58,848 nt of DNA from assembly GCA_009774175.1 (NCBI GenBank), contig VSNG01000024.1:1-58848 (forward strand). The letters run 5' to 3'. Every line of letters begins with the position of its first letter. The stretch's first letter is position 1. This DNA is from Lachnospiraceae bacterium. GTDB taxonomy: Bacteria; Bacillota; Clostridia; Lachnospirales; Lachnospiraceae. The notes under the pieces were generated by a model. It was not told where the DNA came from, made no database searches, and was given only the letters and a program-made list of their open reading frames with translations. The position numbers and the translations under genes were made by a program. Below are positions 1 to 7,263 of this stretch, piece after piece.

Positions 1-107
1 TTACAATATTGTCCGGAATTATACTGTCTTATATGACTCTATTGGTGTCAAATTAGTGCAAAAAGATCAAGCCCTTTTTTTAATATGATATATTGTGAAT
101 ATACTTT

Positions 108-136
108 TTGTACAAAATGATTTTTGTGTATAAAGT
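108..136 (+). promoter_or_regulatory. SigA-like promoter of the fic module
   Basis: A -35 box TTGTAC (108-113) and a -10 box TAAAGT (131-136) are separated by exactly 17 bases. The ribosome site and ATG of the first reading frame follow about 30 bases later. The boxes are imperfect, so this is a reading by eye. Confidence 0.5.
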
Positions 137-143
137 ATACACA
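125..143. promoter_or_regulatory. Palindromic operator candidate over the -10 box
   Basis: TGTGTATA, a 3-base centre (AAG) and TATACACA form a perfect 8-bp inverted repeat. It covers the proposed -10 box and start point of the fic module promoter, a position suited to repression. No DNA-binding protein is encoded between it and fic, so the cognate regulator is unknown. Confidence 0.45.
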
Positions 144-176
144 TAATATTAATAGCATAGTATGGGAGAAATTCAT

Positions 177-396
177 ATGAACCTCACAATCTTACGAATT
201 CAAGGTGTTTGGATCTTATTTCTCTGAATATGAAGATAGAATAAATATTACACATGCGGCAATGTATTTAAATGTCAATGATTTGAAAACGGAGAGAGAA
301 GTGCTGCAGTGGTATGTGGATATGAATGCTGGCGGAACACCACATACAAGTGACGAGATTGAAAAAGTAAGAAAAATGATTCAAGAACTTGGATAA
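177..396 (+). pseudogene. C-terminal fragment of a DUF262-like protein, frame-disrupted
   Basis: The readable protein is about 65 residues in the frame that opens after a stop at 178-180. It contains VLQWYVDMNAGGTPHT and then an EIEKVRK helix, which resembles the C-terminal end of DUF262/ParB-like nuclease-fold proteins. The best start is ATG 177, preceded by GGGAGAA at 164-170, but that frame stops after 16 codons. Removing one base just after the ATG would join the good start to the good frame. I read it as a truncated, one-base-frameshifted remnant. Alternatively translation begins at GTG 205 without a good ribosome site. It lies 25 bases before fic and may be co-transcribed. The family assignment rests on motif memory only. 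Confidence 0.45.
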
Positions 397-421
397 TTAA
401 TGATATATGTGAGGTGCAGAC

Positions 422-1162
422 ATGAATAATCCTACGAATAAAGAGTTTTTGGATTTCCTCTTGGAAAGATTCAAAATAGAAAGAGAAAAATTTGACAGAT
501 CGAGTGTATATGCATACACACAGCGCCTACTTGCTTATAACTCAAATAAGATTGAAGGTAGCAAACTTACTGAGGAGCAAACAGCTTCTTTGTTTGATAA
601 TGGAACTTTGCCAAAATCTGATGATTATTATAAAGCAAAAGACGTTGAGGAAATGAATGGACATTTTCTTATGTTCAATAAGATGTTGGATACATTGGAT
701 GAATCATTATCACAGGAACTGATAAAGCAATTTCATTTTGAATTAAAGTCTGGAGTATTTGAGGATCGTGCTAACGGATATGCAATTGGCGATTATAAGC
801 AGCGTCCTAATATGATTGGAATGTATCAAACCGTAAGACCAGAAAATGTTAATCAGGAAATGGGCTTTTTGATGAATTGGTATAGTAGTCAGGAAGTAAA
901 TCTTTCTGTGTTAGCTGAGTTTCATGCAAGATACGAGAGTATTCATCCTTTCCAAGACGGAAACGGCAGGACGGGAAGGTTGATTCTCTTTAGGGAGTGT
1001 CTAAAGAATGGTGTTGTGCCAGTTGTGATTGAGGATATAAATAGAAGTGAGTATCTGGAGGCACTGAAAGAATACAGAGAAGAAAAAAAACTGGATAAAT
1101 TAATTACGCTTTTGGAAAAGGAGCAACAGTTTTATTTGGAGAAATGTAAGTATTTTATGTGA
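422..1162 (+). CDS. fic: Fic-domain protein (probable AMPylase with internal inhibitory helix)
   Basis: This 246-residue protein has the full Fic motif HPFQDGNGRTGR near residue 179. The His and the anion-hole/phosphate-binding residues are all present, so it should transfer AMP (or another nucleotide phosphate) to hydroxyl side chains of target proteins. Near residue 40 it carries SNKIEG, which fits the inhibitory-helix motif (S/T)xxxE(G/N). Its position N-terminal to the Fic core makes it a class II, self-inhibited Fic protein that needs no separate antitoxin. GAGGTG at 411-416 supports ATG 422. The gene and its surroundings are AT-richer than the rest of the window, which suggests horizontal acquisition. 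The target is unknown. Confidence 0.9.
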   Translation: MNNPTNKEFLDFLLERFKIEREKFDRSSVYAYTQRLLAYNSNKIEGSKLTEEQTASLFDNGTLPKSDDYYKAKDVEEMNGHFLMFNKMLDTLDESLSQELIKQFHFELKSGVFEDRANGYAIGDYKQRPNMIGMYQTVRPENVNQEMGFLMNWYSSQEVNLSVLAEFHARYESIHPFQDGNGRTGRLILFRECLKNGVVPVVIEDINRSEYLEALKEYREEKKLDKLITLLEKEQQFYLEKCKYFM

Positions 1163-1229
1163 AAGGAAAACTATTAAAATCAATACTTTCTTAAAATAAG
1201 TTACACCTTATGCCAAATAGTACGAAAGA

Positions 1230-1259
1230 CCCCGCAGAGTATTCTGCGGGGTTTCTTTG
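1230..1259 (+). terminator. Intrinsic terminator after fic
   Basis: CCCCGCAGA (1230-1238) pairs perfectly with TCTGCGGGG (1243-1251) across a 4-base loop and is followed by TTTCTTTGT. It ends the fic module. Confidence 0.85.
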
Positions 1260-1315
1260 TGGTTTTTTACCATAAAATACCTGTAGAACCAAATAAAATT
1301 ATCGCATCTGCATAC

Positions 1316-1344
1316 TTGAGAAAAAAGTGCAGTTATAGTAGAAT
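1316..1344 (+). promoter_or_regulatory. SigA-like promoter of the aminotransferase gene
   Basis: TTGAGA (1316-1321), a 17-base spacer and TAGAAT (1339-1344) lie about 55 bases before the aminotransferase start. Confidence 0.5.
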
Positions 1345-1399
1345 AAATATCGGTGTATGATTGTATACAATTATTCAATGATTCAGGATGGAGGCAGTT

Positions 1400-2701
1400 A
1401 TGAAACCGTACAAAGTGATGACCAGAAAAGAACTCATGGCGCAGAAGGCAGAACTTGACAGGCAGTTTGCAGATGCCAAGGGAAAGGGATTACAGCTTGA
1501 TATGTCCAGAGGAAAGCCCGAACCTGCGCAGCTTGATATGGGAATGGGTCTTTTGGATGCATTAAATTCCGATTCAGATATGAAGTCGATGGAGGGGATG
1601 GATACCAGAAACTATGGTCTTCTGACAGGTATCACAGAGGCCAGACATTTGATGGCGGACGTGATGGATGTGTCGGCGGATAACGTGATTGTCTTTGGAA
1701 ATTCCAGTCTTTCCATTATGTACGATATGATTTCACGTTCCGTAACGCACGGCGTTATGGGGTCTACACCCTGGTGTAAGTTGGATAAGGTGAAATTTTT
1801 GTGCCCGGTGCCGGGATATGACAGACATTTTGCTATTACGCAGCATTTTGGAATCGAGATGATTCTGATTCCCATGACGCCGACGGGGCCGGATATGGAT
1901 CTGGTGGAGAGATATGTGTCCGAGGATGAGGCGGTGAAAGGAATCTGGTGCGTGCCCAAATACTCAAATCCCCAGGGTATTACTTATTCTGATGAGACAG
2001 TGAGAAGATTTGCGGCGCTGAAACCTGCTGCGAAGGATTTCCGAATCTACTGGGATAACGCTTATGCAGTGCATCACTTATATGAAGATAAACAGGATAC
2101 GCTTCTGGAAATTTTGAGTGCGTGTGAAAAGGCAGGCAACCCGGATATGGTATATGAGTTTTGCTCTACCTCCAAGATTTCTTTCTCCGGCGCAGGCATA
2201 GCGGCGATGGCCTGCTCTACGGCTAATATGGAAGATGTAAAGAAAACCCTGACGCTGCGGACGATCGGTTATGACAAGGTAAACCAGCTGCGTCATGCCA
2301 GATTTTTTAAGAATCTGGAAGGCATGCACAATCATATGAAGAAGCATGCGGATATTATTCGTCCCAAGTTTGAGGCGGTGCTCTCAGTGCTTGAGAAGGA
2401 GCTCGGCGGTCTGGAAATCGGCGAGTGGACGAAACCGCTTGGCGGCTATTTCATTTCTTTTGAGGCTATGGAAGGCTGCGCGAAGGAGATTGTGGCAAAG
2501 TGTAAGGAGCTGGGCGTGGTGCTGACCGGTGCGGGCGCAACGTTCCCCTACGGAAAGGATCCGAAGGACAGCAATATTCGCATTGCGCCTACTTATCCCA
2601 CGGCGGAGGAGATGGCCGAGGCTACGGATGTGTTTGTGCTGTGCGTGAAGTTAGTCAGCGTGGAGAAGCTGTTACAGAATGCGGTGGCTGAAACAGCTTG
2701 A
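1400..2701 (+). CDS. PLP aminotransferase, MocR-like aspartate aminotransferase type
   Basis: A 433-residue fold-type I PLP enzyme. Visible marks are RGKPEPAQLD near the N-terminus, the cofactor region with NSSLSIMYD, the NPQG segment (CVPKYSNPQG), the DNAY loop and the Schiff-base lysine at about residue 259 in STSKISFSG. Length and motifs fit the Aminotran_MocR family (PF12897), whose characterised members include aspartate aminotransferases (type Ic). The likely reaction is aspartate plus 2-oxoglutarate to oxaloacetate plus glutamate in the cytosol, but substrate specificity is not proven by sequence. I prefer ATG 1400 because GGATGGAGG lies 6-14 bases upstream; the in-frame ATG 1388 would fall inside that ribosome site. 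It is transcribed on its own, upstream of the Nudix gene. Confidence 0.85.
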   Translation: MKPYKVMTRKELMAQKAELDRQFADAKGKGLQLDMSRGKPEPAQLDMGMGLLDALNSDSDMKSMEGMDTRNYGLLTGITEARHLMADVMDVSADNVIVFGNSSLSIMYDMISRSVTHGVMGSTPWCKLDKVKFLCPVPGYDRHFAITQHFGIEMILIPMTPTGPDMDLVERYVSEDEAVKGIWCVPKYSNPQGITYSDETVRRFAALKPAAKDFRIYWDNAYAVHHLYEDKQDTLLEILSACEKAGNPDMVYEFCSTSKISFSGAGIAAMACSTANMEDVKKTLTLRTIGYDKVNQLRHARFFKNLEGMHNHMKKHADIIRPKFEAVLSVLEKELGGLEIGEWTKPLGGYFISFEAMEGCAKEIVAKCKELGVVLTGAGATFPYGKDPKDSNIRIAPTYPTAEEMAEATDVFVLCVKLVSVEKLLQNAVAETA

Positions 2702-2708
2702 AAGGAAG

Positions 2709-2727
2709 CGGGCGGACTGCCCGTTTC
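2709..2727 (+). terminator. Weak terminator-like hairpin
   Basis: CGGGC (2709-2713) and GCCCG (2719-2723) form a short stem with only three T residues after it. It may partly terminate the aminotransferase transcript before nudF. Confidence 0.3.
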
Positions 2728-2783
2728 GTGAGGCGTCTTTTGAAGCTGAAAAATAAGGATGGTTAGAAAAGGAAACAGATAAA

Positions 2784-3326
2784 ATGGCAGACAAAAATTA
2801 CGAGCGTTTGGGCAGAGAGCTGGTTCACAAGGGAGCGATCATTGATTATTATCAGGATACCATTCGTGTTGCAAACGGCAATACGGTTAAGTGGGATCTG
2901 ATTGATCATAAGGGCGCGGCGGCTGTGGTTGCCGTAAGGGATGACGGAAAGCTTCTGATGGTGCGGCAGTACCGAAACGCGTTGGATCGGGAAACGCTGG
3001 AAATTCCGGCGGGCGGCTTAAATGGCAGGGAAGAACCCACAGAGGCTGCCGCGGCAAGAGAGCTGGAGGAGGAGACCGGCTATGTGGCGGGCAAAATGGA
3101 ACTTCTTTTGACGCTGCGGACCACGGTTGCCTTTTGTAATGAGAAGATAGATGTCTATCTGGCGACTGATTTAAAGCCGGGAAAGCAGCATCTGGACGAG
3201 GATGAATTTTTAAATGTGGAAAGCCATGATCTGGATGAGCTGATACAGATGATATTTGACTGTAAGATACAGGACGGAAAGACCGTCGCGTCCATACTGG
3301 CGTATGACAGAAAAATACATGGGTGA
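2784..3326 (+). CDS. nudF: Nudix hydrolase, ADP-ribose pyrophosphatase type
   Basis: A 180-residue protein with a complete Nudix box starting near residue 79: a Gly, then EEPTEAAAARELEEETGY, with the REL-EEETG core that binds the catalytic metal ions. The upstream IPAGG motif and overall size fit ADP-ribose pyrophosphatases, which split ADP-ribose into AMP and ribose 5-phosphate. In Bacillus-type genomes this gene sits near spoIIM and xerD, and the same neighbours follow here, which supports the assignment. A purine-rich GGAAAC precedes ATG 2784. Exact substrate range cannot be read from the sequence. Confidence 0.85.
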   Translation: MADKNYERLGRELVHKGAIIDYYQDTIRVANGNTVKWDLIDHKGAAAVVAVRDDGKLLMVRQYRNALDRETLEIPAGGLNGREEPTEAAAARELEEETGYVAGKMELLLTLRTTVAFCNEKIDVYLATDLKPGKQHLDEDEFLNVESHDLDELIQMIFDCKIQDGKTVASILAYDRKIHG

Positions 3327-3435
3327 AACAGTCTGAATTGACAGATAACATCGAATGCATGTACACCGCCTTCTGCGCATATACATTAGGTAAAACAATA
3401 CCTGATGCATTTGCATGAGCAGGGGCGGTGATTTT

Positions 3436-4041
3436 TTGCGAAGACAGTTCAGGACAGGAAACAGCTATCATATGGCATATCTGTTTATGATCGGGCTTTT
3501 TATGGGAATCCTGATGGTGAATCTGGGTCATGAGACGTGGATCAGGAACGGAAACCTTCTTGGTACGGAGATGATGGGGCGGCTTAAAAACAGCAGGCCG
3601 GACGGGGAAGGGCTGGTGGGATATATTCTGCGTCACAGACTTTCCGTGGTCTGCCTCCTGGGGCTGGTTTCCACGACCATTGTGGGAATGCCCGTTCTCA
3701 GCGCATACATCTGCTATACCGGGCTGGCAGCCGGCTGCCTTTTATCTGTGTCTGTTGTCCGCTACGGGATCAGAGGACTTTTGTTTATGGCCGGCATCTT
3801 ATTTCCGCAGGCCATCCTGCTGATACCGGCTTATATCTGTCTCTTTCTCTGGGCGGCGGACGTCAATCAGACGCTCTATGCGCCGCGTACACAGCTGGAA
3901 GGATATGAACGGTTAAGCAGTCATTTTTATTTGAAGAAATGTTCTCAGATGGTCGCCATTGCCGCGGTTGTCATAATCGGATGCCTGCTGGAGAGTTATG
4001 TCAATCCTAATATATTACATTTTGTATTAAAGATCTTCTAA
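3436..4041 (+). CDS. spoIIM: Stage II sporulation protein M
   Basis: A membrane protein of 201 residues with several hydrophobic segments (AYLFMIGLFMGILMV near residue 15, then three or four more). It fits SpoIIM, part of the SpoIIDMP complex that drives peptidoglycan remodelling during engulfment of the forespore. I chose TTG 3436 because AGGGGCGGTGA (3421-3431) is well spaced before it; the alternative ATG 3415 has no ribosome site. The position between nudF and xerD matches the known arrangement in spore formers. Expression from a mother-cell promoter is expected from the family, but I cannot point to one with confidence. Its presence implies sporulation capacity or recent ancestry of it. 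Confidence 0.8.
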   Translation: MRRQFRTGNSYHMAYLFMIGLFMGILMVNLGHETWIRNGNLLGTEMMGRLKNSRPDGEGLVGYILRHRLSVVCLLGLVSTTIVGMPVLSAYICYTGLAAGCLLSVSVVRYGIRGLLFMAGILFPQAILLIPAYICLFLWAADVNQTLYAPRTQLEGYERLSSHFYLKKCSQMVAIAAVVIIGCLLESYVNPNILHFVLKIF

Positions 4042-4158
4042 AAAATTTTTTTATTCTTTTTTTCCAAGATATAGTAGACATAAAATCATATACGGACGAT
4101 ATGTTGTGCCTTCCCTTGAAAATGGCGCAAATGCCCATAAAATCGGGGAAAAATCCAT

Positions 4159-4187
4159 TTGCTTTTCTCAAAAAATCTGATTATAAT
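4159..4187 (+). promoter_or_regulatory. SigA-like promoter of xerD
   Basis: TTGCTT (4159-4164), a 17-base spacer and TATAAT (4182-4187) lie within the 207-base gap between spoIIM and xerD, about 60 bases before the ATG. The 5' part of this gap is T-rich after the spoIIM stop. Confidence 0.65.
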
Positions 4188-4248
4188 GGAACTCAGACAG
4201 TGATTTGATTTACATAAAGAGAATGCACAGGGAAGGGCTTCCGGGCAG

Positions 4249-5133
4249 ATGGAAAAAGAGATAAGCGCATTTATCACATATTTACATAATGTGAAGAATA
4301 CCTCCGGTAATACGGAGATGTCATACAAAAGAGATTTGGAAAAGGTACTGCATTTTATGGCTTCAAGGGGTATTACCGAGGTCAGGGATGTTAAGGCGCA
4401 GGATCTGTCCGACTATGTGAAGTATCTGGAGGAAAATAAGTTTGCGGCGGCCACTGTGTCACGCAATATTGCATCCCTCAAGGCATTCTATCACTATATG
4501 ATGCAGGAGGGACTGGTAGAAGAGGATTTCGCCGATAAGCTCAAGGCGCCCAAAATTGAAAAGAAGGCGCCGGAGATCATGACCCCCGACGAGGTGGTGC
4601 GTCTTTTGGATCAGCCTTCCGGGGACAGCCCAAAGGAAATCCGTGACAAGGCCATGCTGGAGCTTCTCTATGCTACAGGCATTCGTGTGACGGAGCTGAT
4701 CACGCTGACCCTGACGGATGTCAACATGCAGATGAATTTCATTCTCTGCCGTGACCGGAACAAGGAAAGAATCATTCCTTTCGGGGCGGCGGCCAAGACG
4801 GCCATGGAACGGTATTTAAACGGCACCAGAGAAGAAATGCTGGAAAATAAGAAATCGGATGTGCTCTTTGCAAACTGCTCCGGGCAGCCCATGAGCAGAC
4901 AGGGATTCTGGAAACTGATCAAGCATTATGCCAAAAAGGCGGACATACAGGCGGATATCACGCCGCACACCTTACGGCATTCCTTTGCGGCTCATTTGGT
5001 GGAGAATGGGGCAGATTTGAGGAGCGTGCAGGAAATGCTCGGCCATTCAGATATTTCCACAACACAGATTTACGCAAATCTGAATCACAATCATATCAGG
5101 GAGGTGTACGCAAAGGCGCATCCCCGCGGATAG
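4249..5133 (+). CDS. xerD: Tyrosine recombinase XerD
   Basis: A 294-residue tyrosine recombinase. The N-terminal SAM-like core-binding domain (about 1-90) is followed by the catalytic domain with Arg in TGIRVTEL (about 144), HTLRH (about 240), the LGHSD histidine (about 265) and the nucleophile Tyr in TTQIYAN (about 273). All catalytic residues are present. The size is that of XerC/XerD proteins resolving chromosome dimers at dif, and linkage to spoIIM and nudF favours XerD over phage integrases. AGGGAAGGG lies just upstream of ATG 4249. It has its own promoter and terminator. Confidence 0.9.
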   Translation: MEKEISAFITYLHNVKNTSGNTEMSYKRDLEKVLHFMASRGITEVRDVKAQDLSDYVKYLEENKFAAATVSRNIASLKAFYHYMMQEGLVEEDFADKLKAPKIEKKAPEIMTPDEVVRLLDQPSGDSPKEIRDKAMLELLYATGIRVTELITLTLTDVNMQMNFILCRDRNKERIIPFGAAAKTAMERYLNGTREEMLENKKSDVLFANCSGQPMSRQGFWKLIKHYAKKADIQADITPHTLRHSFAAHLVENGADLRSVQEMLGHSDISTTQIYANLNHNHIREVYAKAHPRG

Positions 5134-5155
5134 GTCAGGGAACTACGTTTATAAG

Positions 5156-5195
5156 GCATGGGACTGTTTCAATGGAAACACCCCGTGCTTTTTTT
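5156..5195 (+). terminator. Intrinsic terminator of xerD
   Basis: GCATGGG (5156-5162) with GTTTC (5166-5170) pairs with GAAAC (5175-5179) and CCCCGTGC (5181-5188), followed by seven T residues. The hairpin runs directly into the repeat element that follows. Confidence 0.75.
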
Positions 5196-5321
5196 GCGCG
5201 CATAAGCAGAGTCAGAACGTGACAGAGACAGGCGATGCGCTTGCACATCAGACTGGCTGTGGAGGGGTATGGCGAGTATCGAGAATGAGATATGCGAAGC
5301 ATTTCAAATCTGCTTATGTGC
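5191..5321. repeat. Dispersed intergenic repeat, copy A
   Basis: The first 42 bases (5191-5232) match 20530-20571 at 37 positions. ATATGCGAAGCATTTC (5290-5305) recurs exactly at 40371-40386, and GCAGAGTCAGAA (5206-5217) recurs at 20545-20556 and 40400-40411. The element is bounded by inverted ends GCGCATAAGCAGA (5198-5210) and TCTGCTTATGTGC (5309-5321), matching at 12 of 13 positions, which looks like a small non-coding mobile (MITE-like) element. No protein is encoded. Each of the three copies lies just after a transcription terminator. Confidence 0.6.
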
Positions 5322-5330
5322 ATATTTATC

Positions 5331-5359
5331 TTGACTTTAGTACGAAATCATACTATAAT
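5331..5359 (+). promoter_or_regulatory. SigA promoter of the marR-MATE operon
   Basis: TTGACT (5331-5336), a 17-base spacer and a perfect TATAAT (5354-5359). The spacer is occupied by the first of two operator copies. Confidence 0.85.
5339..5354. promoter_or_regulatory. MarR operator 1
   Basis: AGTACGAAATCATACT is an imperfect palindrome filling the space between -35 and -10. Its reverse complement differs from operator 2 at one base. Binding here would block RNA polymerase. Confidence 0.75.
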
Positions 5360-5366
5360 TCAATAA

Positions 5367-5382
5367 AGTACGATTTCGTACT
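5367..5382. promoter_or_regulatory. MarR operator 2
   Basis: AGTACGATTTCGTACT has perfect 7-bp arms and a 2-base centre. It lies just downstream of the -10 box, 28 bp centre to centre from operator 1. That the downstream MarR protein is the ligand is inferred. Confidence 0.8.
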
Positions 5383-5410
5383 ATTCGCCATAAATCAGAC
5401 AGGAAGGAAA

Positions 5411-5857
5411 ATGACTGTGAACACACATTCCTCTAAAGATTTAAAACGATTCAATTATCTGGCCAGAGAACTGGATGCCGCCTATCACGAGATAAATGTA
5501 AAATTAAAAATATCCGACAGTACGATGCTTATCCTGTACGCCATCTGCGATCATGGGGATTCCTGTCCGCTTCGGGATATTTACTATCAGTTTGGCATTA
5601 GCAAACAGACCATTAATTCGGCGCTGCGCAAGCTGGAAGAGGAGGGTGTGGTTTTTCTGGAGGCGGTGGACGCCAAAAACAAAAGGGTCTGTCTCACATC
5701 GAAAGGAAAGGATGTGGCGGATCGAACCGCAAAGCGGATCATCGAGATGGAAAATGACATTTTTTCGTCATGGACAGAGGAGGATGTGGAAAAATATTTG
5801 GAGCTTACAGAGCGTTATGTGCACGATTTCAGGGAAAGGAGTGGAAAATTGACATGA
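5411..5857 (+). CDS. MarR-family transcriptional regulator
   Basis: A 148-residue winged helix-turn-helix protein. The recognition region is around residues 54-75 (ISKQTINSALRKLEEEG) and the wing follows (KNKRVCLTSKG). It probably represses its own operon from the two 16-bp palindromes in its promoter and is released by an unknown ligand, likely a substrate of the MATE pump that follows. AGGAAGGA at 5401-5408 sets ATG 5411; longer reading in the same frame runs back into the repeat element and is not supported. Its stop codon overlaps the start of the transporter (ATGA), so the two are translationally coupled. Confidence 0.85.
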   Translation: MTVNTHSSKDLKRFNYLARELDAAYHEINVKLKISDSTMLILYAICDHGDSCPLRDIYYQFGISKQTINSALRKLEEEGVVFLEAVDAKNKRVCLTSKGKDVADRTAKRIIEMENDIFSSWTEEDVEKYLELTERYVHDFRERSGKLT

Positions 5858-7191
5858 AGACGGGGATTCAGTTATCAGACCATTTTACGTATCGCAAGCT
5901 GCTGCGGTTTACCGGCCCATCCATCATAATGATGGTGTTTACTTCCGTCTACGGGGTGGTGGACGGTTTTTTTGTATCCAATTATGCAGGGAAAACGGCG
6001 TTTGCGGCCATTAATCTTATCATGCCCTTTATTATGATTCTGGGAGGCATGGGATTTATGATCGGTACCGGCGGCACGGCGCTGGTTTCTCTGGTGCTTG
6101 GCCAGAATGACAGGGCGAAGGCAAACCGCTATTTTTCCATGATGATTTATCTGTCTGTGATCATGGGAATTGTTTTGTCTGTGTTAGGCTTTGTTTTTAT
6201 GCGCCCGGTGGCGGGTCTGCTAGGCGCGACGCCGGAAATGATGGAGGACTGTGTGCTTTACGGAAGAATTACCATCGGATTTATCACAGCTTTTATGCTG
6301 CAAAATGTCTTTCAAAGCTTTCTGATCGCTGCCGAGAGGCCGAAGCTTGGACTGGCTGCGACGGTGGCGGCAGGGCTGACAAATATGGTTCTGGATGCGC
6401 TCTTTGTGGGCGTGTTCCGATGGGGGACAGCCGGTGCGGCCCTTGCTACAGGCGTTAGTCAGTGTGTGGGCGGCGTGCTGCCGTTACTGTACTTTATCAG
6501 ACCCAATACCAGTCGACTGCGGCTTTCCCGGACAAAGCTGGAGATTCGGCCGCTTTTACAGGCCTGTGCGAACGGCTCTTCCGAGCTGATGAGCAATATT
6601 TCCGCTTCTGTAGTCAGCATGATTTATAATTTTCAGCTTTTAAAGTATCTGGGAGAGAACGGCGTGTCGGCATATGGCGTGCTGATGTATGTGCAGTTTA
6701 TTTTTGTGGCAATTTATATCGGTTATGCAGTGGGAGCGGCGCCGGTTATCAGTTTTCACTACGGCGCGGAAAATGAGACGGAACTTAAAAATATGTTTAG
6801 AAAGAGCATGTGCCTGGTGGGGAGCGCGAGCGTTGTCCTGACGGTTTTGGCGTTTGTTCTGGCTTCGCCGCTGGCGCGCATTTTCGTCGGTTATGATGAA
6901 GAGCTGTTTGTGCTCACAAGACACGCCTTTCATCTGTTTGCCTTTTCCTTCCTGCTGGCGGGTTTTAATATTTTTACGTCCTCCCTGTTTACGGCGCTGA
7001 ACAACGGCGCGGTTTCTGCGGCCATATCGTTTATGCGGACGCTGATTTTCCAGACGGCATCCGTATTGATCCTGCCGATTCTTTTCGGTGTGGACGGCAT
7101 CTGGTGGGCCGTTACCGCCGCCGAAGTGTTCGCATGCCTGCTTTCGACGGGATTTCTGGTAGCGAAGAGGGAGAAATATCGTTATCTGTAA
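5854..7191 (+). CDS. MATE-family multidrug efflux transporter
   Basis: A 445-residue membrane protein with about twelve hydrophobic segments in two halves, opening with an amphipathic stretch and then GPSIIMMVFTSVYGVVDG. That start and the later repeated hydrophobic pattern are typical of MATE exporters, which expel cationic drugs or metabolites in exchange for Na+ or H+. ATG 5854 overlaps the marR stop at 5855-5857. Control by the adjacent MarR repressor makes a detoxification role likely. Substrate is unknown. The operon ends at the strong terminator at 7212-7249. Confidence 0.85.
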   Translation: MKTGIQLSDHFTYRKLLRFTGPSIIMMVFTSVYGVVDGFFVSNYAGKTAFAAINLIMPFIMILGGMGFMIGTGGTALVSLVLGQNDRAKANRYFSMMIYLSVIMGIVLSVLGFVFMRPVAGLLGATPEMMEDCVLYGRITIGFITAFMLQNVFQSFLIAAERPKLGLAATVAAGLTNMVLDALFVGVFRWGTAGAALATGVSQCVGGVLPLLYFIRPNTSRLRLSRTKLEIRPLLQACANGSSELMSNISASVVSMIYNFQLLKYLGENGVSAYGVLMYVQFIFVAIYIGYAVGAAPVISFHYGAENETELKNMFRKSMCLVGSASVVLTVLAFVLASPLARIFVGYDEELFVLTRHAFHLFAFSFLLAGFNIFTSSLFTALNNGAVSAAISFMRTLIFQTASVLILPILFGVDGIWWAVTAAEVFACLLSTGFLVAKREKYRYL

Positions 7192-7211
7192 AATTGCATA
7201 CAGAACGGACA

Positions 7212-7249
7212 AAAATGGGGGCTGCCGCGAAACAGCCCCCATTTTCAGG
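7212..7249. terminator. Bidirectional terminator between the MATE and DAHP synthase genes
   Basis: AAAATGGGGGCTG (7212-7224) pairs perfectly with CAGCCCCCATTTT (7233-7245). A/T tracts on both sides let it serve the convergent genes on each strand. Confidence 0.85.
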
Positions 7250-7263
7250 ATAAAAATATTAAA

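Noticed and set aside
205..396. The small gene before fic as a Fic antitoxin
   Set aside because: The inhibitory (S/T)xxxE(G/N) motif is inside the Fic protein itself, and the small frame lacks it and looks like a DUF262-type fragment.
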